In this document: piece by piece, positions 35,680 through 45,020 of the stretch
How the letters are laid out: each line of letters begins with the position of its first letter
Position numbering within the stretch: position 1 is the stretch's first letter
NCBI GenBank assembly: GCA_905480235.1
Contig: CAJQPP010000036.1
Span: 1-45,290, forward strand
Direction: 5' to 3'
From: an uncultured Pirellulaceae bacterium
Lineage (GTDB): Bacteria > Planctomycetota > Planctomycetia > Pirellulales > Pirellulaceae
DNA length: 45,290 nt
Made by a program: the position numbers and the translations under genes
Notes under the pieces: generated by a model
What the model was told of the DNA's origin: nothing
Database searches by the model: none
Seen by the model: the letters and a program-made list of their open reading frames with translations, nothing else

Positions 35680-35872
35680 TTCCATCATTCCTCTGTGTTT
35701 ATTCCCAATCGGTGCCGGACACTCATAAAAGAGCATCGAACTGTCAAATATCAGTTTCGGAAAACATCGCTGCCTTGGCAACAACCGAATAGGATTTTGA
35801 CCTCAGAAAATACCCCCTACAGGTAAGTCAAACGAGGACACGGATTCATGCCAATTGCACCCAACTAGCCAT

Positions 35873-36148
35873 TCAATCCAAATTTTCTTGTAGATACATG
35901 GCTACTTCCGTCACACAATGTTGCGCGGTGACTTCTGTAGCCTCATGCCCGATCAGCGCACCAAAAGCCCTCTCCAGAAATCCCAAAAATGGCTGGTATT
36001 CACCCCCGAGTACCCGTTGAGTCTGGTCGAATGTGACGGGATAAACACGCAACGTCGCGTTCATACTCGGGGACAAGCAAGGGGTCGTGGCCGCAGGCGA
36101 AATCGAGCGATGGTTTCTCCTACCGTCTGCCAATTTTTTACGATTCAT
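35873..36148 (-). CDS. Possible small hypothetical protein, about 91 aa
   Basis: This frame lies inside the roughly 660-base gap between the pseudo-receiver gene and the sialate-esterase-like gene. ATG at 36148 is preceded by AGGG ten bases away; an in-frame GTG lies two codons earlier. The C-terminal half (VTFDQTQRVLGGEYQPFLGFLERAFGALIG) looks protein-like. The N-terminal half is basic and nondescript. I recognise no family. The rest of the gap shows nothing I can name. Confidence 0.3.
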   Translation of the reverse strand: MNRKKLADGRRNHRSISPAATTPCLSPSMNATLRVYPVTFDQTQRVLGGEYQPFLGFLERAFGALIGHEATEVTAQHCVTEVAMYLQENLD

Positions 36149-36338
36149 TATCACACCCTAAGGATGCGTAAAATTCTGCGAGAATATACGCCAAGATCTG
36201 AATTTTTTCCGTGAACTCGCTGCCTTCACGTGTTTGGTATTTTGATTTTGTTAACATATACCTTGATTTGTTACATGCAGTCTCCACAAACCTGCAACCT
36301 GCGTCACACTAGCCCCAAATTTATTTGAGCCATCCGAT

Positions 36339-37670
36339 ATGCATCAGAACTTGAATCGCTCTACTGACAGAAAATTAGTACGGCATCTATTAGTAGGATT
36401 GTGGCTGATTCTTATTTTTATTTTGGTGCCTTGGCCCACCCCATCTTTCGCAGACGAACCGCCCCTAAAAGTATTTATTCTTGTCGGTCAATCAAACATG
36501 CAAGGTCATGCCGATGTGAAGACTTTGCCGCATATGGCCATGAGCCCCGAACATGCCGAACTGTGTGCCAAGATCATGGATATGGAAACCGGTGAACCCA
36601 ACGTGATCGATGACGTTTGGATCTCGTATCTTTCATCCAATGGCGAAAAAACAGGACCACTGACTACGGGTTTCGGTGCCAACGAAAAGAAAATCGGCCC
36701 CGAACTGGCGTTCGGTATTTCCATGAGCGAACGCCTAAAACAGCCGATCTTGATCATCAAAACCGCATGGGGTGGAAAAAGTATCAATACCGATTTCCGG
36801 TCACCCAGCGCGGGCCCCTATGAGTTCAATGAACAGACACTGGCTCAATACAGAAAACAAAACAAGGACATCGACAAAATTCGCCAAGAGAAAGAAGCGG
36901 CGACGGGCCAGTTTTATAAAAAAACGATCGAACATATCCAATCCGTACTAGCCGACATCAAACGTGTCTATCCGGATTACAATCCCAAAGTGGGTTATCA
37001 ATTATCAGGGGTTGTTTGGTTTCAAGGTTGGAACGACATGGTCGACCGGGGCACCTATCCCAAACGCGATACCAATGGGGGCTACGACGCCTACAGCGAC
37101 GTACTGAGCCATTTCATTCGGGATATCAGAAAGGACCTGAACGCGCCGAACCTGCCGTTTGTGATTGGCGTGCTCGGCGTCGGGGGTCCTGTCGACAAGT
37201 ACACCGAAAAAGAAAAGCGTTACCAAAAAGTGCATCAAAATTTTCGAGACGCGATGGCCGCCCCAGCCAGCAATCCTGAATTCCAGGGCAATGTCGTCGC
37301 CGTTAAAACGGAAGAGGCGTGGGATCTAGAATTGGCAGCGTTAATCGAACGGGATGATGAAATCCGCAATCGCATTAAGCGGCTCAAAAAAGAGGATCGT
37401 CTAAACGAGATCATTCAGGAGCTAAAGGGCGGTGAAGCTTTGAATGACGAGGATCGTGAAATGATGGCCAAATTGAAAAAGGAGGGCAAGATCGACAAGG
37501 TCCTTTTGCAAGGCCTGCGTGCCCGATCTTTCACCCCTGACGAATTTGCCATTCTCGAAATTGGAAAGTCGAATGCTGCTTACCATTATTTAGGCAGCGC
37601 TAAAATACTCTCCGGCATTGGTGCGGCCTTTGCTGAGGCTGTACCTTTGAACAAAGAAGAAAGACCATAA
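36339..37670 (+). CDS. Secreted sialate O-acetylesterase-like (SASA/CE6) enzyme
   Basis: A 443-residue exported SGNH-type esterase. The signal peptide is about 1-38 (SFA-DE). The nucleophile block is VFILVGQSNMQGHADV (Ser52). Further blocks are TAWGGKSI, VWFQGWNDMVDRGTY, and a C-terminal NAAYHYLGSAKI with the likely catalytic His. Between the core and the His block lies a charged helical insertion (about 345-405, RIKRLKKEDRLNEIIQEL and EMMAKLKKEGKIDKVL). This is not part of the minimal fold and may be a coiled coil. The enzyme would remove acetyl groups from sugars of a polysaccharide. It is the first of three rightward secreted genes. Confidence 0.85.
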   Translation: MHQNLNRSTDRKLVRHLLVGLWLILIFILVPWPTPSFADEPPLKVFILVGQSNMQGHADVKTLPHMAMSPEHAELCAKIMDMETGEPNVIDDVWISYLSSNGEKTGPLTTGFGANEKKIGPELAFGISMSERLKQPILIIKTAWGGKSINTDFRSPSAGPYEFNEQTLAQYRKQNKDIDKIRQEKEAATGQFYKKTIEHIQSVLADIKRVYPDYNPKVGYQLSGVVWFQGWNDMVDRGTYPKRDTNGGYDAYSDVLSHFIRDIRKDLNAPNLPFVIGVLGVGGPVDKYTEKEKRYQKVHQNFRDAMAAPASNPEFQGNVVAVKTEEAWDLELAALIERDDEIRNRIKRLKKEDRLNEIIQELKGGEALNDEDREMMAKLKKEGKIDKVLLQGLRARSFTPDEFAILEIGKSNAAYHYLGSAKILSGIGAAFAEAVPLNKEERP

Positions 37671-37824
37671 CGCCTTCGAGCTTCCATACCCATGTGCCGC
37701 CAACCCAAGTAATAATTAAGCAGTGACCTAGGCCTGCAACGTGCTTCACCAGCTCGCAGATTAAATCACCACAAGATACCAGCGCGCTAATAACACAGCA
37801 GCTCGCGAATAACAGGAAACAAAA

Positions 37825-40227
37825 TTGAATACAAGATTTGCCTTTGTCAGCATAATTGCCCTCGCTCTGTTCTCCCTTGGCATGCCACCAGAGTCTGCGA
37901 TCGGTCAAAAGAAGGATGCCCCTATTCCCGATTTTTTAATGGGGGATTCAATTCCGGAAAACGCCAAACATGATTGGAACCTGGGACCGACTGGGGCAAG
38001 AGGCTGGATTTACAGTAATCGCTTGGAAACGACACAGGCCCGGCAAATTTATATTACCTCTGTTGAGCCAGGCTCGCCCGCAGCCCAAGTACTCCAACCA
38101 GGTGATGTTATCTTGGGCATCGGCAACGAAAACTTTCGTTTTGATCCGCGCACGGAACTGGGTAGGGCGATCTCGTCTGCCGAGGGGAAACGTGGAGTAC
38201 TCAACCTAAAACGCTGGCGCGATGGAAAGACGACCAAGGCCAGAATACGCATCCCGGCTCTCGGTGAGTATTCGGCAACAGCCCCTTTTGATTGCAAAAA
38301 ATCGAAACGTATTTTTGAAAAGGGTTGCAAGGAATTAGCCAAACGAATGCGGGACAATCCACGGGCCGGAAATGGTATTACGCGATCGCTGAATGCCTTG
38401 GCGCTACTGGCTAGTGGAAAGAAAGAATACCTGCCGCTCATTCGCGAACAAGTGAAATGGGCAGCCGATTATTCTGACGTGGAAGGTCGTTCGCTGAATT
38501 GCTGGTTTTACGGCCCCGTGAATTTACTGTTGGCAGAATACACCCTGGCTACGGGCGACAAGACTTACATGCGGGATTTGAAGCGGATCACGATGGAGAT
38601 TGTGGCCGGCCAAAGCGCTGTGGGCTCCTGGGGCCATCGATTTTCCCGGCCAGACGGGCGACTGAATGGCTACGGAATGATGAATGCACCGGGCCTACCC
38701 ATGATGGTTTCGTTGATCCTCGCGAGAAAAGCCGGTGTCGAAGATCCGCTGTTAGATGAAGCGATCGAAAAAAGCGTTGGCCTGATTCGCTTTTACGCCG
38801 GCAAGGGCTCCGTCCCTTATGGCGACCACGCTCCGTGGATCGAAACGCACGACGATAACGGCAAAAATGGCATCTCCGCGATCATGTTCAATTTGTTAGA
38901 GGAACCGGCAATTGCTGAGTACTTCTCTCGCATGAGCACCGCGTCTCACGGTGCCGAGCGAGAAATGGGGCATACCGGTAATTTCTTCAATATGCTTTGG
39001 GCACTGCCTAGCGTGGCTCTCTCAGGTCCGAACGCCACGGGTGCATGGATGGACGAGTTTGGTTGGTATTATGATTTAGCGCGCGGGTGGGATGGGAATT
39101 TCCGACACCAAGGTCCGGCCCAACCGAAACCAGATAGCTATAAAAAATGGGATGCCACGGGTGCTTACCTGCTCGCCTACGCCCAACCTCTTAAGAAACT
39201 TTACATCACTGGAAAGCTGTCCGATGTGGTCAATCCGGTCGATCAAAAAACCGCTCAAGAACTGGTCGCGGCAGGAACCGATTACAGTCATCGCGAAAAA
39301 CAAAAGATCTATGCTGACCGTTCAGAAACTGAACTGCTAAACGCTCTCTCCAGTTGGTCACCGGTGGTTCGCGAAAGAGCGGCTAACGCCATCTCCCGGA
39401 GAAAAGACATTTCGCTGGATTCTATCATTGAGCTGTTGGAATCAGACGAGGTAGATTCCAAGATTGGAGCTTGCCAGGCGATTGCCGCCATGCAAGGTCG
39501 CGGCGCGGAAGCGGTGCCGAAATTGCAAAAAACACTCGGCTCTCCCAACCTCTGGCTGCGCGTCAAATCGGCTGAGGCTCTGGCGGCTATCGGAGATGCC
39601 GCAAGACCTGCTATTCCCCAACTTTTAGGCATGTTGATCGAAGAGGATCCGCAAGCTGATCCCCGAGGCATGCAGCAGCGATATCTTTGCTTTGCCTTGT
39701 TTGACCAACGAAAGGGGCTACTTAATCGTTCCATGGAGGGAGTGGATCGCGACCTGTTGTATTTGGCGGTACGCAAAGGGCTTGAGAACGAGGACGGTCG
39801 GGCACGGGGTACGATAAAATCCGTCTACCGAAATCTCTCCTACGAGGAGATTAAGCCCCTGTTGCCAGCCATTCATCAAGCAGTCGTGGAATCCGCCCCC
39901 AGTGGGATGATGTTCGCTGACGGAATTCGTATAAGCGGCTTAGAAATTCTCGCGAAACACCAGATCGAAGAAGGCATGCAACTTTGTCTTGATGTGATTG
40001 AGCCCGATCGCTGGGGACAGGGCAAACGAATTCCCAAATGCCTCAAAACGTTACAGGTTTATGGAGGAGCAGCAAAGCCTCTCCTTCCACAATTGAAGGA
40101 ACTGGGAACCCAATTCAAAAAAGACGATCATCTGCAACTGTTACAACAGACGATTGAAAAAATCGAATCGGATACCAACTCGCCTGAACTGCGATCTCTC
40201 AAAGAAAGTAGCGCAGCGGCAGAATAA
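37825..40227 (+). CDS. Secreted PDZ / helical-barrel / HEAT-repeat protein (DUF6288-like)
   Basis: An 800-residue exported protein with a signal peptide (about 1-27). A PDZ domain follows (about 55-145, IYITSVEPGSPAAQVLQPGDVILGIGNENF). Next comes a long alpha-helical region reminiscent of an alpha/alpha barrel (about 150-490, with NCWFYGPVNLLLAEYTLATGDKTYM and GSWGHRF). HEAT-type repeats (about 500-625, VVRERAANAISRR, KIGACQAIAAM, LWLRVKSAEALAAIG) are followed by more helices. I believe this is the DUF6288 family of planctomycetes and verrucomicrobia, whose function is unknown. Start is TTG at 37825 with AGGAAA six bases upstream; the signal peptide begins there. It follows the esterase gene by 154 bases and precedes the triple fusion by 113. 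Confidence 0.78.
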   Translation: MNTRFAFVSIIALALFSLGMPPESAIGQKKDAPIPDFLMGDSIPENAKHDWNLGPTGARGWIYSNRLETTQARQIYITSVEPGSPAAQVLQPGDVILGIGNENFRFDPRTELGRAISSAEGKRGVLNLKRWRDGKTTKARIRIPALGEYSATAPFDCKKSKRIFEKGCKELAKRMRDNPRAGNGITRSLNALALLASGKKEYLPLIREQVKWAADYSDVEGRSLNCWFYGPVNLLLAEYTLATGDKTYMRDLKRITMEIVAGQSAVGSWGHRFSRPDGRLNGYGMMNAPGLPMMVSLILARKAGVEDPLLDEAIEKSVGLIRFYAGKGSVPYGDHAPWIETHDDNGKNGISAIMFNLLEEPAIAEYFSRMSTASHGAEREMGHTGNFFNMLWALPSVALSGPNATGAWMDEFGWYYDLARGWDGNFRHQGPAQPKPDSYKKWDATGAYLLAYAQPLKKLYITGKLSDVVNPVDQKTAQELVAAGTDYSHREKQKIYADRSETELLNALSSWSPVVRERAANAISRRKDISLDSIIELLESDEVDSKIGACQAIAAMQGRGAEAVPKLQKTLGSPNLWLRVKSAEALAAIGDAARPAIPQLLGMLIEEDPQADPRGMQQRYLCFALFDQRKGLLNRSMEGVDRDLLYLAVRKGLENEDGRARGTIKSVYRNLSYEEIKPLLPAIHQAVVESAPSGMMFADGIRISGLEILAKHQIEEGMQLCLDVIEPDRWGQGKRIPKCLKTLQVYGGAAKPLLPQLKELGTQFKKDDHLQLLQQTIEKIESDTNSPELRSLKESSAAAE

Positions 40228-40340
40228 GAGAGCCATTCTGCGGGCCAGGTACCCCGGGGTTTATCAAAACGGTAGACGATACCTTTCGAGGTGCCTTGAA
40301 CACGATCGGCTTAAGGAAGAAAATTTAAACGGAGACTGAG

Positions 40341-43172
40341 ATGCGATCTTGGCTGGTCATGGTGGCAATGACTCTTTCGGCGCTGACCTTCGTCGAAAAG
40401 ATAAATGCGCAAGCGTTACCCTTGCTGTTTAATGGAACTGACTTCTCCGGTTGGAAACTACCGAAAGAGAATCTCTGGTGGAAAATCAATCAGGGCACCT
40501 TGATCGGGAAAAGCGATCCCGCCGAAAAGGGCTCCATTCTTTGGACGAAAAAAAAGTACCGGGATTTTATCCTTGAATTTGAATTTCGCATGGGAGAGGG
40601 AACCGTTGATTCTGGCGTTTTTGTAAGGAACGACAAAGAACAGATTCAAATCGGAATCTCTGGTTCCCTAAAACGCGATATGACGGCCTCCCCGTACATC
40701 GCCGGAAAGGGGTATCCGGTCGAAGCCAAAAACGTTTCCAATTTGCTCCGCAAAGACGACTGGAACGGCATGAAAATTGTCTCCCAAGGACCGAATTACT
40801 CGGTCTGGCTGAATGGAGAACACGTCATGAACTATCGATCTGAGACGGCGGTGGAGGAGGGCCCGCTTGGTTTACAACTGCATCCGAATCGCAAGATGGA
40901 GATTTTTTTTCGCAACTTGCGTTTGGCCGAACTCACTCCCTTTGACGCGGGAACCGAAGAAAACATAGAGTTGCGTGTAGGGCACGCGCAAACACCTGAA
41001 ATAGCCAAGCAGGAACTGAAAGCATTCAGCGATTCATTTGAAAGTCTCGACGATTGGAACAAACGCAAAGCCCAAATCCGGCAGGGCATCCTCAACGGTG
41101 CCGGGCTAGATCCGCTTCCTCCAAGGACACCCATTAACGCGCAAACATCGAATAAACGCGTTTACGATGGGTACACCGCAGAGAGCGTCGCGTTCGAAAG
41201 CTGGCCCGGTTTTTTTGTAACCGGAACGCTTTACCGGCCGATAGAGTCAAAAGGATCACTGGCCGGTATTCTTTGCCCTCATGGACACGGAGGCCGCTTT
41301 AAACCTTCGCGACAAAGTCGCTGCGCCGTCCTTGCCAAAATGGGAGCTGCTGTTTTTCTCTATGACATGGTGGGATACGGAGATAGTAAGGAAGCGGGTT
41401 GGTCGCACCGCGACACCCCTGAGGTTCTACGTTTACAAACTTGGAACAGCGTTCGCGCGTTGGATTTCCTGCTGAGTCTCCCTAAGGTCGATGCGGAACG
41501 GATTGGGATGACCGGTTGCTCGGGTGGGGGCACCCAAACATTCCTGTTAACGGCGATCGACGATCGCGTCAAAGTGGCAGCACCGGTCTGTCAGGTTTCC
41601 GCCCATTTTTTTGGCGGCTGTGTCTGTGAAAGTGGCATGCCGATTCACTGGAGCTCTGAACATAAAACTAACAACGCGGAAATCGCGGCTCTGGCAGCAC
41701 CCCGACCGTTGCTGTTGGTCTCCAATGGAGATGACTGGACCCAGTTCACCCCGGAAACGGAATTTCCCTACGTCCAGAATGTCTATCGCTTGTATGGTTC
41801 AGAATCAAAAGTTGCCAATGCGCATTTCCCGGACGAAAACCATGATTACGGGGAATCGAAACGCCGAGCCATGTACCCGTTTTTCGCCGAGCACCTGAAT
41901 CTCAATCTACAACGCGTCACGGGTTCCGATGGCCGGGTCGACGAGTCCTTCGTCCATCCCGAATCGTACGAAGAGATGCTGGTCTTCAACGAGCGGAATC
42001 CGTGGCCCGATCACGCGGTTCCGCCCAATTCCAAAATGCCCCATCATTCGGAAACGGAGCCCTTTCAAGCCGTCACGCGAGGCCCAGATTTCCATTGGTT
42101 CGGCTACTATGACAAACACCAATTTGATCCCACTGGTCGCTACTTGTTATCCATGAAAATCGGTTTCCAGCATCGCTCTCCCGAAGCCGATGACGAAATC
42201 AAGATCGGCATGGTCGATTTAGAAAATAACAACCAATGGATCGAATTGGGAACGTCACGGGCTTGGTGTTGGCAACAAGGCTGTATGTTGCAATGGCGGC
42301 CTGGCTCCCAATCTGAAGTCCTCTGGAATGACCGCGAAGACGATCGGTTTGTCTGTCGGGTTTATGACATCAAAAGCAAACAACTAAGAACGCTTCCTAA
42401 ACCCATTTATCACGTCAGCCCCAATGGACGGGAAGCCTTGGGCACCGATTTCTCCCGATTGCATGACCAACGACCCGGTTACGGGTATGCCGGCGTCTCC
42501 GATCCGTACGAAAAGGTCGATGCGCCCCAGCAATCGACGATCTACCGCATGGATTTGGATTCGGGAGAGTGTCTCGACTTGATTTCCTTGACCGACATCG
42601 AGGCCATTCGTTTTGATGATCAGAAGGCTCCCGGAAAACTGCATTTCAATCACATTCAATGGAACCCCAGTGGTGAAAGGTTTATTTTTTTTAATCGGAT
42701 GGATGGGAACCGCAACACGCTCGCCTTTACGGCTGACCGAAACGGGGCTGACATTCGCTTACTAGGCAAGGACTCCTCGCATTTTCAATGGCGTGACGAT
42801 GAGCATGCCCTAATCTGGTCTCAAGGCGCGTACCGACTTCACAAAGACGACGGAAACCCGGAGAGCGTGGTCGAATATCAAGCCAGCAATGGACACAATT
42901 CTTATTTACCCAACCAGCATTGGATGGTCACCGACACCTATCCATCCGGCCCTGATCGAGAACAGGTGGTCTATCTTTGCCACTTACCCACCCAAGCCCG
43001 GTTGGAACTAGGCCGTTTTCCCTTGCCCAAGGCCTACTCGGGTGAGTGGCGTTGCGATACGCATCCCAGGCTCAGCCCCGATGGAAAGAAAATCGTGATC
43101 GACTCCGCTCATAGCGGAGAGGGTCGCCAACAGTATCTGATTGACATCGCCCATTTGATACCGGGTGAATGA
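40341..43172 (+). CDS. Secreted triple fusion: 3-keto-disaccharide-hydrolase-like, alpha/beta-hydrolase esterase, beta-propeller
   Basis: A 943-residue exported protein (signal peptide about 1-23). Domain 1 (25-198) is a DUF1080/3-keto-disaccharide hydrolase jelly roll ([12 protein letters not shown] ... DSGVFVRND ... [10 protein letters not shown] ... GPLGLQLH). Domain 2 (about 205-530) is an alpha/beta-hydrolase of the acetyl-xylan-esterase type. Its nucleophile is Ser394 in GCSGGGTQ, with an acid near Asp464-465 (SNGDDW) and His501 (ENHDYG). Domain 3 (about 570-943) is a TolB/oligogalacturonate-lyase-like propeller ([19 protein letters not shown] ... [11 protein letters not shown] ... [20 protein letters not shown] ... 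[14 protein letters not shown]). It presumably processes a modified polysaccharide outside the cytoplasm. ATG has GGAG at ideal spacing. A terminator follows at 43317. Domain boundaries are estimates. Confidence 0.83.
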   Translation: MRSWLVMVAMTLSALTFVEKINAQALPLLFNGTDFSGWKLPKENLWWKINQGTLIGKSDPAEKGSILWTKKKYRDFILEFEFRMGEGTVDSGVFVRNDKEQIQIGISGSLKRDMTASPYIAGKGYPVEAKNVSNLLRKDDWNGMKIVSQGPNYSVWLNGEHVMNYRSETAVEEGPLGLQLHPNRKMEIFFRNLRLAELTPFDAGTEENIELRVGHAQTPEIAKQELKAFSDSFESLDDWNKRKAQIRQGILNGAGLDPLPPRTPINAQTSNKRVYDGYTAESVAFESWPGFFVTGTLYRPIESKGSLAGILCPHGHGGRFKPSRQSRCAVLAKMGAAVFLYDMVGYGDSKEAGWSHRDTPEVLRLQTWNSVRALDFLLSLPKVDAERIGMTGCSGGGTQTFLLTAIDDRVKVAAPVCQVSAHFFGGCVCESGMPIHWSSEHKTNNAEIAALAAPRPLLLVSNGDDWTQFTPETEFPYVQNVYRLYGSESKVANAHFPDENHDYGESKRRAMYPFFAEHLNLNLQRVTGSDGRVDESFVHPESYEEMLVFNERNPWPDHAVPPNSKMPHHSETEPFQAVTRGPDFHWFGYYDKHQFDPTGRYLLSMKIGFQHRSPEADDEIKIGMVDLENNNQWIELGTSRAWCWQQGCMLQWRPGSQSEVLWNDREDDRFVCRVYDIKSKQLRTLPKPIYHVSPNGREALGTDFSRLHDQRPGYGYAGVSDPYEKVDAPQQSTIYRMDLDSGECLDLISLTDIEAIRFDDQKAPGKLHFNHIQWNPSGERFIFFNRMDGNRNTLAFTADRNGADIRLLGKDSSHFQWRDDEHALIWSQGAYRLHKDDGNPESVVEYQASNGHNSYLPNQHWMVTDTYPSGPDREQVVYLCHLPTQARLELGRFPLPKAYSGEWRCDTHPRLSPDGKKIVIDSAHSGEGRQQYLIDIAHLIPGE

Positions 43173-43316
43173 TCAAAGAAGCAAGAAACAGCGATCCACC
43201 AACTTCACGTCAAGATGCCGCCATTTCTTCAGCTTTGGTTGGACGTAAAGCTTGCGGCACCTCAGTTTATTGATCATGACGTCTTCGAATATTTTTGCAT
43301 TCGCTAAATCGCAACG

Positions 43317-43352
43317 GGCGACGATCCCCGATGATCGTCGCCAAGCGTTTTT
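43317..43352 (+). terminator. Terminator hairpin after the triple-fusion gene
   Basis: GGCGACGATC (43317-43326) pairs perfectly with GATCGTCGCC (43333-43342), six-base loop, then AAGCG and five T (43348-43352). It is 145 bases beyond the stop codon and also faces the 3' end of the leftward remnant at 43372. Confidence 0.65.
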
Positions 43353-43371
43353 GCAAGGACTTGTTGTTCAC

Positions 43372-43752
43372 TCAATCGATGAACCAAACGACCTCATCTA
43401 GTGCCACAATCCAGGGAAATAGCGGGCCCCCCGGGTCCGTCAGATAAACGATCCTAGCGGTCACATCCCCATTGGCGGGATTTACGAAACGGCTGGGGTC
43501 TCCCTGAGGTGTGATCTCAATTTGTCCTTCGAAATTACCCACCGGTCGACTGTCGACCAACTCCTTCCGATTGGAGCCAGCTCGGATCAGGTAGACCTGC
43601 TGGATCACCGGCCCCTCACTTCCATCATTCATTCGCGTTTCGAAACGTAAACTCAACGAGCTAGGCGATGTGGTGTCACTGGTTCCGGCCAATATCAGGT
43701 CCACTTTCTGTTTCCTGAGGTTGCTGGTCGGCGAGGCTTCAATTTCCCATCG
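43372..43752 (-). pseudogene. 5'-truncated remnant of a large secreted planctomycete protein
   Basis: This leftward frame reads WEIEASPTSNLRKQKVDLIL, then SLSLRFETRMNDGSEGPVIQ, QVYLIRAGSNRKELVDSRPV and FPWIVALDEVVWFID. It resembles the C-terminal domain found at the ends of large exported planctomycete proteins (pattern ELVDSRP ... LDEVVW). The similarity begins upstream of the only possible start (GTG at 43704) and runs into an in-frame stop at 43753-43755. There is no signal peptide, ribosome-binding site or N-terminal body. I read it as a broken gene end. The family resemblance is from memory and not tested. Confidence 0.5.
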
Positions 43753-43806
43753 CTAGCGCGTAAAACGAATAAGCCTCCGCTGCCCCCCCATGCCGTCCAG
43801 AATTTT

Positions 43807-44283
43807 GTGCCCCATCGGTCGTGTCGCATAAAGGACGGCAATCAACTGGCGCGCAAAGCGGGATATGTTGCTGTCACAAGCGACTACCAAAGCCTCTCTT
43901 CGAAATCAAGCTCGAGAATTCCCAATCGCAGATTGCTAGAATTTCTATCTGCTCCTCAACAACCCTTGCTGCTGGACCTTGAATCGCTGTTGAAACGGAT
44001 CAGGAAATCCTACGACATTGAATTGATGGAATCGAAATCCGGTGAATTACAGCACCTACGAGGGAAGCTCCGAAAGGGTGAGCCAGCTGTGAGCATGTCA
44101 ATCATTGATTTGTAGATTGACTCAGAATCCGGTCTCTTTGTTAAGGCTGAAATAGTCAGGCCTGACAAGCGTAAATGGAGTATTGAATTGCTGGAGTCCA
44201 AGCCGCTTCCTGAAGATTGGAATCGACATGAACTCCATTTCCCCGATCACAATGTTAGAAGGCTCAAAACTGATTCGCGATGA
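43807..44283 (+). pseudogene. Possible decayed gene with in-frame stop
   Basis: A frame opening at a weak GTG (43807) reads to TAG at 44113-44115. It then continues open in the same frame for 55 codons to TGA at 44281. Both halves contain the same kind of phrase (SYDIELMESKSGEL and RKWSIELLESKPLPEDW), which suggests a repeated domain interrupted by a stop. No family is recognised and the N-terminus looks non-coding, so this may be chance. Confidence 0.2.
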
Positions 44284-44819
44284 CTCTTTCGAACGCCATC
44301 TCGTGATCCCTTAAAGAAAGAAGGATCATTGGGCAGTATTGCCAGCGACCATGGTTCTTGTGTTGTTCGGCATGTTGTTGACTCCGCATACCCAAACAGA
44401 GGATCGAATCAAAGCGGAAACCCTGAAGCGGCGCCCTCAACCAGACGCCCATGGAGCATGGCTTACTGTCGGGTCGGGCATACAAATCCGCCTGCAAGTT
44501 GGCTTTCGTCGAGGCTCCTGAATCGGACAAGGATGGGGATGGCACTCATTCACCTGCCGAGCAACATTCATTGATGAACATGGCTCGTGTGATTGGGTCC
44601 ACAGCACCCGAAACCTTGTCCGCCAATTCCAGATGCGAAGAACTTAGCTACATCCAGAAGGATCCGATTCGCCAAGGCGGACCTGAATTGGCCGTCGCCC
44701 GTGTGCATATTGAATCAGTCACGTCTGTAAAGTGGCTTAAAGACCAAGGCAGGTACCAGACAGTTGGCAGAGGTATCCAAGCTTCAATCGAGCAGAGGGA
44801 TTCGCGCCAGGAAAAAAAG
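44284..44819. other. Gene-poor stretch left of tRNA-Ser
   Basis: No convincing gene. Short open frames here are mutually overlapping, lack ribosome-binding sites and family features, and one (44451-44918) reads straight through the tRNA. A stretch encoding ESDKDGDGTHSPAEQ hints at a calcium-loop or dockerin fragment, but it is too short to call. Confidence 0.4.
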
Positions 44820-44908
44820 CGGACGGAGAGGGATTCGAACCCCCGGACGAGTTACCCCGTCGCCGGTTTTCAAAACCGGTGCCTTCGACCAGACTCAGCC
44901 ATCCGTCC
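44820..44908 (-). tRNA. tRNA-Ser (anticodon UGA)
   Basis: Read on the minus strand, the gene starts GGACGGA (acceptor, 44908-44902) and ends TCCGTCC plus discriminator G (44827-44820). The anticodon arm is CCGGT-TTTGAAA-ACCGG with anticodon TGA. A long variable arm (GACGGGGTAACTCGTC) marks the class II tRNA-Ser shape. The T-arm is GGGGGTTCGAATCCCTC, containing the TTCGAAT loop. No CCA is encoded. A run of seven T follows the 3' end. Confidence 0.96.
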
Positions 44909-44910
44909 TC

Positions 44911-44967
44911 GCTTTTAAGCGTGTTTTGCGTACCACCGAGCTTTTAAGTGACACCCGATTTGACACC
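44911..44967. repeat. Two pairs of short direct repeats between tRNA-Ser and integrase
   Basis: GCTTTTAAG occurs at 44911-44919 and 44940-44948. TGACACC occurs at 44949-44955 and 44961-44967, twelve bases apart. The first pair begins three bases beyond the tRNA 5' end. Such spaced short repeats next to an integrase are typical of arm-type recombinase sites, but they are short enough to need independent support. Confidence 0.45.
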
Positions 44968-44990
44968 TGCGGCCATCAAGTGATAGCATT

Positions 44991-45020
44991 TCTGGTATCG
45001 GCATGGGAGGCGATACCAGA
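44991..45020 (+). promoter_or_regulatory. Perfect inverted repeat enclosing the integrase ribosome-binding site
   Basis: TCTGGTATCG (44991-45000) and CGATACCAGA (45011-45020) are perfect complements around the ten-base loop GCATGGGAGG. That loop holds the Shine-Dalgarno-like GGGAGG (45005-45010). The final A of the repeat is the first base of the integrase ATG. As RNA this would be a ten-pair stem exposing or masking the ribosome-binding site. As DNA it could be a dyad operator or recombinase core site. Confidence 0.7.

Noticed and set aside
44451..44918. 155-codon frame running into the tRNA
   Set aside because: Its last 30 codons are the complement of tRNA-Ser, so it cannot be a normal gene.
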